41,983 nt of DNA, from positions 1 through 41,983 of the forward strand of contig CALXVM010000016.1 of NCBI GenBank assembly GCA_944392105.1. The letters run 5' to 3'. Numbering within the stretch: the first letter of the stretch is position 1; each line of letters starts with the position of its first letter. A program made the position numbers and the translations under genes. This stretch comes from an uncultured Clostridia bacterium (GTDB taxonomy: Bacteria > Bacillota > Clostridia > TANB77 > CAG-508). This document shows positions 36,840 to 41,983 of the stretch, piece after piece. Below the pieces are notes generated by a model that worked only from the letters and a program-made list of their open reading frames with translations, was not told the DNA's origin and did no database searches.

Positions 36840-37519
36840 TATTGAATATCCTCCTTTCCTTTTAATAAATTTGGTCTTTTTTGAAGAGTATTTTTAAGTG
36901 ATTGCTCTTCTCTCCACTTTTTTATATTCTCATGGTGCCCCGATAGTAAGACTTCTGGCACTTTTATTCCGTGAAATATTTCTGGTCTAGTATATTGTGG
37001 ATATTCTAATAAGTTATTTGTAAATGATTCTTCTTTTATAGACTCCTCACTTAACACTCCATCCACATATCTACTAACACTATCAATTAAAACCATTGCA
37101 GGTAGTTCTCCGCCTGTTAAAACATAGTCTCCAATTGATATTTCTTCATCAACTATTTCATCAATAACTCTTTGGTCAATTCCTTCATAATGTCCACATA
37201 GTAAAATAAGATGTTTTTCTTTGGCAAGTTTTTTTACTTTATCTTGATTTAATGTTTTGCCTTGAGGAGATAAAAATATAACTTTGGCTCCCTCTTCTCT
37301 TACAGATTGGTATGCATCATAGACAACATCTGCCTTCATAACCATTCCAGCTCCGCCACCATATGGTGTGTCATCTACTTTTTTATGCTTATCTTTAGAA
37401 AAGTCTCTTATATTTATTAAGTTAAGTTCTATTTTTTTATCTTCTACTGCTTTTCCTATAATGCTTTCTTTTAGAGGTGTAAACATTTCTGGGAAAAGTG
37501 TAAGAACACTAAATTTCAT
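36839..37519 (-). CDS. trmD: tRNA (guanine(37)-N1)-methyltransferase
   Basis: 226 residues, the SPOUT-class enzyme that methylates G37 of tRNAs and prevents frameshifting. [22 protein letters not shown] opens it. The SAM-binding knot is [21 protein letters not shown] then [30 protein letters not shown] holds further conserved residues. It stands between rimM and rplS, the normal order, with a TAATG junction to rplS. Confidence 0.97.
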   Translation of the reverse strand: MKFSVLTLFPEMFTPLKESIIGKAVEDKKIELNLINIRDFSKDKHKKVDDTPYGGGAGMVMKADVVYDAYQSVREEGAKVIFLSPQGKTLNQDKVKKLAKEKHLILLCGHYEGIDQRVIDEIVDEEISIGDYVLTGGELPAMVLIDSVSRYVDGVLSEESIKEESFTNNLLEYPQYTRPEIFHGIKVPEVLLSGHHENIKKWREEQSLKNTLQKRPNLLKGKEDIQ

Positions 37520-37600
37520 CTTGCCTCCTAAATTTTAGTTTAACTTAAATTACATATTAGGCTAAAGTGTATAAATATAATTTAGCTTAAATACAAACTA

Positions 37601-38110
37601 TTAAACTAATCCATCTATTAAGTGAACTATTATTTTTTCATTGTCTACATCAATTTCTTTTATAACATCTTTAATTCCTGGTAAAAGTATTTGCTTACCT
37701 AGCTCATTTTTTATTACATAAATATCTGCTGAACCAGAGTTATAAATATCATCTACTTTTCCAAGTAATTCTCCATTGTCTGTATAAACTTCTAGTCCTA
37801 TTAAATCTGCTATAAAGTAAGTATTCTCTGGAAGCTTTTTAGCTTTTTCTCTTGGAAGTTTTATGTAGCAACCTTTGTATTTTTCTGCTTCGTTTATATC
37901 ATTTATTCCTTTTAATTTAAGTAATACCTGATTTTTATGAAGCTTTGCTTCTTCTATTTCGAATTCTAATAGTTTTTTATTTTTTTCTACTAAAATTGTT
38001 TTTAGTTGTTCAAATTCTAAAGGATCTTCTGCAAAAGAATTTACTTTTACTATGCCTTTAATTCCAAAGGTGTTTACAATTTGTCCAATTTCGAAATATT
38101 CTTGTTTCAT
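37601..38110 (-). CDS. rimM: 16S rRNA processing protein RimM
   Basis: 169 residues. The N-terminal RimM domain (~1-90) begins FEIGQIVNTFGIKGIVKVNSF. The C-terminal PRC barrel (~95-169) includes YFIADLIGLEVYTDNGELLGKV and ILLPGIKDVIKEID. It binds S19 during 30S maturation. AAAGGAG precedes the ATG. It is the third-last gene of the operon, between khpA and trmD; the ~80-nt gap to trmD is A/T-rich. Confidence 0.95.
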   Translation of the reverse strand: MKQEYFEIGQIVNTFGIKGIVKVNSFAEDPLEFEQLKTILVEKNKKLLEFEIEEAKLHKNQVLLKLKGINDINEAEKYKGCYIKLPREKAKKLPENTYFIADLIGLEVYTDNGELLGKVDDIYNSGSADIYVIKNELGKQILLPGIKDVIKEIDVDNEKIIVHLIDGLV

Positions 38111-38119
38111 AATACTCCT

Positions 38120-38353
38120 TTATTTTTCAGAAAATTCAATACTTACAGTTTTCTTTTCTTTTGATGCTAATGATTTCATAAGTGTTCTAATTGATTTTGC
38201 TATTTTTCCTTGTCTTCCTATAATTTTTCCCATATCTGTAGAAGCAACTTTTACATTAAAATCTATATGATTTTCTTTTTCTGTTTCTACTATTTCTATG
38301 GCATCTTTATTGTCTGCAAGGTTATTTAAAATAATACTTAAAATTTCTTTCAT
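38120..38353 (-). CDS. khpA: KH-domain RNA-binding protein KhpA (YlqC)
   Basis: 77 residues, a single KH domain with its GXXG loop in MGKIIGRQGKIAKSIRTLM. KhpA partners with KhpB/Jag in Firmicutes and binds many RNAs, affecting cell size and division. It lies between rpsP and rimM as usual, nine nt before rimM. Size is normal. Confidence 0.92.
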   Translation of the reverse strand: MKEILSIILNNLADNKDAIEIVETEKENHIDFNVKVASTDMGKIIGRQGKIAKSIRTLMKSLASKEKKTVSIEFSEK

Positions 38354-38443
38354 ATTTTTGCCTTTCTTTCAAACACTATAATCTTGTCCTTGTTTTGTTA
38401 TTTCTGCTTTTAATAATTTAGCTTTTTATATTTTTTGCTAATA

Positions 38444-38677
38444 CTATTTTGCTCTTTCTATTAAAGATTTAACTGAGTCTGTTGGTTTTGCACCGTTTTT
38501 AATCCATTTTTCTAATTTTTCTTTGTCTAAAACTATAGTAGAAGGATCTGTCATTGGATCATATGTTCCAATTTTTTCAATTACCTTTCCATCTCTAGAT
38601 GTTCTAGAATCTGCAACAACGATATGATAAAATGGAGCCTTTTTTGCGCCTTGTCTTTGTAGTCTTATTTTTACCAT
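38444..38677 (-). CDS. rpsP: 30S ribosomal protein S16
   Basis: 77 residues: [22 protein letters not shown] and IGTYDPMT are diagnostic. S16 binds 16S rRNA early in 30S assembly. GGGAGGTGA precedes the ATG. It follows ffh by about 200 nt of A/T-rich DNA (38678-38884) that could carry another promoter, though none is clear. Confidence 0.96.
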   Translation of the reverse strand: MVKIRLQRQGAKKAPFYHIVVADSRTSRDGKVIEKIGTYDPMTDPSTIVLDKEKLEKWIKNGAKPTDSVKSLIERAK

Positions 38678-38884
38678 TTAAGTTCACCTCCCTAAAAATA
38701 CTATCTATATAAAATTAAAAAATTAAAATCTAGTTTTTCACTGTTTTTTATTGTTTCTCATATTTTTCTAATAAATAAAATATTAATATTCTAAAATCTA
38801 TTTTATAATTATAAAAGTTTTAACAATACTTTTTATAAATAAAATTGTATAAAAGAATTATAAAGTAATAAATTTATTTAAACT

Positions 38885-40237
38885 TTAAAACTTAAAGTTT
38901 TTTAAATCTTCTGGGTTAATTCCTTTCATTAACTTTTTCATACTACCTTTATCTGTTTGTAACTTTTTCATCATTTTTTGTGTAGTTTCAAAAGTTTGCA
39001 TAAATTTATTTATTTCTTGTACTGTTGTTCCACTACCTTTAGCAATTCTTAACCTTCTGCTACCATTTAAAAGTTTTGGATTTCTTCTTTCCTTTGCAGT
39101 CATAGAGCATATAATTGCTTCTATTCTATTAAATTCGTTGTCATCAACTTTTAAATTTTTAATTTGACCCATCCCTGGTATCATTTTTAAAATAGATGAG
39201 AAAGAACCCATTTTCTTTACTTGTCTTAGTTGTGTTAAGTAGTCGTCTAAGTCAAACTCTCTTTTCTTAAGCTGTTTTTCTATTTTTTCTGCTTCTTCTA
39301 AGTCAAATGCTTCTTCTGCTTTTTCTATTATTGAAAGTACATCACCCATCCCAAGAATTCTACTTGCCATTCTTTCTGGATGGAATACTTCTATATCACT
39401 TAGTTTTTCACCAGTTGCAGCAAACTTTATAGGCTTTCCTGTAACTTTTTTAACAGAAAGTGCCGCACCACCACGAGTGTCACCATCTAATTTGGTAAGC
39501 ACAACTCCATCTATACCTAAGTTTTCGTTAAATGCAGTTGCTACATTTACAGCATCTTGACCTGTCATACTATCTACAACTAATAAAATTTCGTGTGGTT
39601 TTACAGATGATTTTACATTTTTAAGTTCGTTCATAAGTTCTTCATCTATATGAAGTCTACCTGCTGTATCTAGTATTACTACATCATTTAATTTGCTTAT
39701 AGCTGTATTTATTGCTTGTTTTGCAATGTGTACAACATCTTTTGAAGTTTCGTTTGCAAATACTGGTATATTTAATTGACTACCTACTACTTGTAATTGC
39801 TTAATAGCTGCTGGTCTGTAAACGTCGCATGCAACAAGTAATGGCTTTTTACCTTCTTTTCTAAATAGATTAGCAAGTTTTCCTGCTGTTGTTGTTTTAC
39901 CAGACCCTTGAAGACCTACTAACATAATTATTGTTGGAGGATTTGGTGTAAAGTTTACTTTACTTTCAACTCCACCTAATAAATCTACTAACTCATCTTT
40001 TACTATTTTTACAACTTGTTGTCCTGGAGTTAAAGATTTTAATACATCCTGTCCTAAAGCTTTTTCTTGAATTGTAGCTATAAAATCTTTTACAATTTTA
40101 TAGTTTACGTCTGCCTCTAGTAATGCAAGTTTTACTTCTCTTAAAATTTCTTTTAAATCTGATTCTGTAATTCTTGCCTTGCCTCTTAACTTTCTTGTAA
40201 CTTCTTGAAGCTTAGCAGATAATCCCTCAAAAGCCAT
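38885..40237 (-). CDS. ffh: signal recognition particle protein Ffh
   Basis: 450 residues. The N domain (~1-85) precedes the SRP GTPase: GLQGSGKTTTAGKLA (~107-121), DTAGRLHIDEELM, TKLDGDTRGGAALSV. The methionine-rich M domain (~300-440) binds 4.5S RNA and signal peptides (FSSILKMIPGMGQIK, GSRRLRIAKGSGTTVQEIN). Targets secretory and membrane proteins co-translationally together with FtsY. AGGAGG precedes the ATG. ylxM lies 24 nt upstream, its usual partner gene. Confidence 0.97.
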   Translation of the reverse strand: MAFEGLSAKLQEVTRKLRGKARITESDLKEILREVKLALLEADVNYKIVKDFIATIQEKALGQDVLKSLTPGQQVVKIVKDELVDLLGGVESKVNFTPNPPTIIMLVGLQGSGKTTTAGKLANLFRKEGKKPLLVACDVYRPAAIKQLQVVGSQLNIPVFANETSKDVVHIAKQAINTAISKLNDVVILDTAGRLHIDEELMNELKNVKSSVKPHEILLVVDSMTGQDAVNVATAFNENLGIDGVVLTKLDGDTRGGAALSVKKVTGKPIKFAATGEKLSDIEVFHPERMASRILGMGDVLSIIEKAEEAFDLEEAEKIEKQLKKREFDLDDYLTQLRQVKKMGSFSSILKMIPGMGQIKNLKVDDNEFNRIEAIICSMTAKERRNPKLLNGSRRLRIAKGSGTTVQEINKFMQTFETTQKMMKKLQTDKGSMKKLMKGINPEDLKNFKF

Positions 40238-40261
40238 AACTTTTTCCTCCTAATATGTTTT

Positions 40262-40609
40262 TTAAACTAAACAACTTAATTCTTTGCTAACATGGTCTAA
40301 TATTTTTGCTATTTTTTTGTCTGACGATGTAGTTTCTATTTTGCTTAGTTCTGTTAATATTTCTTGAATCTGTTTTTCTTGTATCATTGTCTTTTCCATA
40401 AATGCCAGCTTTTCTTCTAATTCGAAAAGTTTCTTTTCCCCTTTCATAATTATATCTCTTACTGCTTGCCTAGTAATGCCATTATTTTCTGCAATTTCAG
40501 ATAGTGATAAATCGTTATTGCAATAGTCATTTATTATTTCCAATTGCTTTTTAGTTAGCATTTTACCATATATTTGGCATAACATACTTAGCTTAACTTT
40601 TTCTTCCAT
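40262..40609 (-). CDS. ylxM: YlxM family HTH protein (UPF0122), SRP-associated
   Basis: 115 residues from ATG 40609, with AGGAAG upstream; the longer start at 40630 is less likely. It has a sigma-70 region-4-like helix-turn-helix (LTKKQLEIINDYCNNDLSLSEI, then GITRQAVRDIIMKGEKKL) and a helical tail. YlxM is conserved beside ffh and in some streptococci stimulates SRP GTPase function. It is first of the ylxM-ffh-rpsP-khpA-rimM-trmD-rplS run, read from 40664-40692. Confidence 0.92.
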   Translation of the reverse strand: MEEKVKLSMLCQIYGKMLTKKQLEIINDYCNNDLSLSEIAENNGITRQAVRDIIMKGEKKLFELEEKLAFMEKTMIQEKQIQEILTELSKIETTSSDKKIAKILDHVSKELSCLV

Positions 40610-40633
40610 TTTATCACTTCCTAAGTGCAAAAA

Positions 40634-40692
40634 ATATTAGCACTACTTTTGTAATGCTAATATACTTTACACTATTTTTGTTCATTTGTCAA
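40634..40692 (-). promoter_or_regulatory. promoter and leader hairpin of the ylxM-ffh operon
   Basis: Perfect -35 TTGACA (40687-40692), 17-nt spacer, -10 TAAAGT (40664-40669). Directly downstream, ATATTAGCA (40654-40662) pairs with TGCTAATAT (40634-40642), followed by a T6 run, a terminator-like attenuator ahead of the ylxM ribosome-binding site. Confidence 0.6.
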
Positions 40693-40707
40693 GTGTTTTT
40701 GGAAAAT

Positions 40708-40768
40708 TGTCAGTGGGGACGGAGATTTTTGACAACTTCTGTCAATGGGGACGGAGATTTTTGACAAC
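40708..40768. repeat. GGGGACGGAG repeat, two direct copies
   Basis: Two 29-nt copies, TGTCAGTGGGGACGGAG(…)GACAAC (40708-40736) and TGTCAATGGGGACGGAG(…)GACAAC (40740-40768), differing at one position. They are the same family as 11185 and 29175, in the opposite orientation to those on plus. They sit just upstream of the ffh-operon promoter. Confidence 0.85.
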
Positions 40769-40780
40769 CCTTAAAATTAT

Positions 40781-40810
40781 AAAAAACAGACGCTAATGTG
40801 GACGCCTGTC
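40781..40810 (-). terminator. terminator of the SSB-like gene
   Basis: On minus, GACAGGCG pairs with CGTCTGT (one G-T pair) around a ~10-nt loop, followed by T6 at 40781-40786. Confidence 0.6.
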
Positions 40811-40819
40811 AACGATAGT

Positions 40820-40863
40820 TGCAAAATTTTTCTATTAGCCTTCGGTTATAGAAAAATTTTGCA
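40820..40863. repeat. perfect 16-bp inverted repeat
   Basis: TGCAAAATTTTTCTAT (40820-40835) and ATAGAAAAATTTTGCA (40848-40863) around TAGCCTTCGGTT. It lies within 20 nt of the end of the SSB-like gene. The shape is that of a small palindromic insertion or a cruciform rather than a canonical terminator, since no T-run follows. Confidence 0.65.
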
Positions 40864-40882
40864 CTTGCAGCGAATAAATCCA

Positions 40883-41125
40883 CTACTGATTTGTTTTTAT
40901 AATAACCTTATTTTTTTCTATATATCCATTTATCATAATTATATCTTCTGATTTAACATTTCTATAAATATAGTCAGCCATTTCATCATACGCTACAATA
41001 TTTATTATTTCTCTATCCTCTAATATTTCTATACTAAACTTTGCTTTTGATAATCTTTTTGAATTAATTATAAATTTAAAATCCACTTTAGTTATTACTT
41101 TTCCTATTAAAAAGACTTCGTTCAT
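40883..41125 (-). CDS. short SSB-like OB-fold protein
   Basis: 80 residues. MNEVFLIGKVITKVDFKFII, FSIEILEDREIINIVAYDEM and VKSEDIIMINGYIEKNKVII match the strands of the single-stranded DNA-binding protein OB fold, but the usual linker and acidic tip (present in ssb at 10295) are missing. It may be a genuine short paralogue or a decayed ssb copy. A GAGG stands 11 nt before the ATG. It is between the DGR template repeat and the ffh operon; a role as DGR accessory is speculation from position. Recognition is moderate. Confidence 0.65.
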   Translation of the reverse strand: MNEVFLIGKVITKVDFKFIINSKRLSKAKFSIEILEDREIINIVAYDEMADYIYRNVKSEDIIMINGYIEKNKVIIKTNQ

Positions 41126-41291
41126 TTTCTATTTTTCCTCTTGTTTTTTAGCTTCTATAATTTTAATGTGTAAATAAATTTTAAAATCAGTCATATATCT
41201 ACAATTATACTTATTATAATTTTGTAAAATACATACTTTCTAATTTTTCTACTAATATATATTTTACTGTTTCATATTTACCTAAATTAGG

Positions 41292-41307
41292 AAGGAACAA
41301 GTTCCTT
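41292..41307. other. short palindrome downstream of the template repeat
   Basis: AAGGAAC-AA-GTTCCTT, a 7-bp stem with 2-nt loop. It stands about 55 nt beyond the end of the template repeat in the minus-strand direction. Hairpins follow the variable repeat in some DGRs and help retrohoming; next to a template repeat such a role is uncertain. The rest of 41126-41360 has no recognised gene. Confidence 0.35.
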
Positions 41308-41359
41308 TAATATCTAATATCTCATTGTATATATTCCTTAAAATATATAATCTAGAATA

Positions 41360-41492
41360 ATATTAGAGCTAACCTACTGCCATTGTTGCTGTTGCTGTTC
41401 GTCGGATTGTTGTTGTTGCGATTAGAAGCTGGATTGTTGCTGGCATTGTTGTTGTAGTTGCCTCCACGATTAACTCTGTTGTTGGTGTTGTT
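41360..41492 (-). repeat. DGR template repeat (TR)
   Basis: Read on minus, it would encode NNTNNRVNRGGNY, then runs of Asn such as NNNASNNPASNRNNNNPTNS, ending NGSRLALIL. Of the 33 codons from AGA to GGC, 16 are AAC or AAT. This Asn-codon pattern is the hallmark of DGR template repeats, in which adenines are mutated on copying to the variable repeat. The implied variable end (RGG … NR … GSRLAL) is like C-type-lectin/formylglycine-generating-enzyme-fold targets. A TGA stands in frame just upstream, so the repeat itself is not coding. It lies ~70 nt after the RT fragment. GC-rich third positions contrast with the surroundings. Exact ends are uncertain. Confidence 0.8.
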
Positions 41493-41564
41493 CGCTTTTC
41501 AACTTGTCCCTATGTTTTATATTTTTCTATTTATTATTTTTCAATACATGGTTATTATTTTTTA

Positions 41565-41908
41565 TTATTCTTTCTCAAATAGTTTGTTTTCTATATTATA
41601 TGTATTTGCTATTTTTAAATATCCTAAATGCCCACACAAATATTTCTTTGCTTCTTTACTAGTAATTTTTCCTTCTTTTACTTTTCTAGTTAAGTTCCTT
41701 ACTTTTTCTTTTAATTTTCTTTTTCCTCTATCTCTTATTTTTAGTCTATATTCATTTATTTTATATCCACAAAAATTAACTCCTTGTTTGTTTTTAAATA
41801 TTTGTGTTTTATTATTTAGTTTGAGTTCTAAGTTGTTTTCTAAAAACTCTTTTATTTTTTCCAATTTTTCTATTGCTTCTTCTTTTGTTTTTAATAGTAA
41901 AATCGAAT
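41565..41908 (-). pseudogene. DGR-type reverse transcriptase, C-terminal exon after group II intron (partial)
   Basis: About 114 codons to the stop at 41565: SILLLKTKEEAIEKLEKIKE, QGVNFCGYKINEY, a basic block (RDRGKRKLKEKVRNLTRKVK) and the terminal CGHLGYLKIANTYNIENKLF. The F-x-GY-x-I box and the GH…ANTY end are typical of retroelement RTs of the DGR type, and length after the YxDD box matches (~115 residues). It has no start codon of its own: the upstream sequence is group II intron. With the boundary at 41909/41908, the codon split by the intron would be GAT, the second Asp of YxDD. If the intron splices, this is an active exon; otherwise the gene is broken. Confidence 0.7.
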
Positions 41909-41983
41909 ATAGCAATAGGTAATTCTTTGATATAATCTCTAAATTTTCCCCTGCTCTACACCGTGCATGAGAGTTTCCTACTC
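41909..41983 (-). mobile_element. group II intron, 3' end (domains V-VI, partial)
   Basis: Minus-strand sequence from the right edge begins GAGTAGGAAACTCTCATGC then ACGGTGT, the loop and 3' strand of a domain V hairpin; its 5' strand lies outside the window. Domain VI-like sequence with AGGGGAAAA follows and ends TTACCTATTGCTAT, matching the usual CCTAY…AY 3' end of bacterial group II introns. The intron interrupts the reverse transcriptase gene. Whether it is the same intron as at 1-180 cannot be tested from non-overlapping ends. Confidence 0.65.

Noticed and set aside
41360..41492. The Asn-rich repeat as a variable repeat (target gene end) rather than a template
   Set aside because: An in-frame TGA lies four codons before the first Asn pair, so no gene reads into it, and nearly all codons keep AAC/AAT as in an unmutated template.
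41458..41922. 154-codon open frame on plus at the right edge
   Set aside because: Antisense to the RT exon and the template repeat; Phe/Leu/Ser-rich, as expected for the complement of Lys/Glu/Asn-rich coding DNA.

Overview
The window is low-GC DNA (intergenic DNA and most genes are strongly A/T-rich) with Firmicutes gene order and Gram-positive ribosome-binding sites. A SpoIIID-like regulator, WhiA, HrcA/CIRCE, YlxM, YlxR/YlxQ, pyruvate formate-lyase and the absence of respiratory genes point to an anaerobic member of Clostridia, probably an uncultured gut lineage. That taxonomic placement is inference. Nearly all genes lie on the minus strand, so transcription runs from high to low coordinates; only the XRE regulator and pflB are on plus.

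Layout from left to right. 1-1100: the 5' end of a group II intron (running off the left edge), a TnpV-family gene and an aberrant SpoIIID-like gene. 1116-9714: an AI-2E-family permease, an XRE regulator, pflB and its activase pflA facing each other across a small membrane-protein gene, and a three-gene Mn/Zn ABC importer. 9996-16284: the rpsF-ssb-rpsR operon and the hrcA-grpE-dnaK-dnaJ heat-shock operon with a CIRCE operator; hrcA is frameshifted as sequenced. 16405-20970: a RelA-type ACT-domain remnant, two small genes of higher GC content, hemW, whiA, prmC and a probable 6S RNA. 21188-28915: the rimP-nusA-ylxR-ylxQ-infB-rbfA-nrnA-truB translation/transcription operon. 29205-36233: a secreted protein of seven fibronectin-III-like modules, a small membrane protein, dnaE and a DUF3592-like protein. 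36234-40609: the ylxM-ffh-rpsP-khpA-rimM-trmD-rplS operon (SRP, tRNA modification and ribosome maturation).

The right edge is the most unusual part. On the minus strand it holds the 3' end of a group II intron, then the C-terminal third of a reverse transcriptase of the diversity-generating-retroelement (DGR) type, then a non-coding, asparagine-codon-rich template repeat. The intron appears to be inserted in the codon for the second Asp of the RT YxDD motif. The variable target gene is not in the window. Both ends of the window therefore lie in group II introns, which suggests a contig bounded by a multicopy intron.

Short palindromic or paired repeats with GGGGACGG or GGGAC cores are scattered between genes (3154, 7056, 11185, 29175, 40708). 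One of them forms the C-terminal codons of the metal permease gene.
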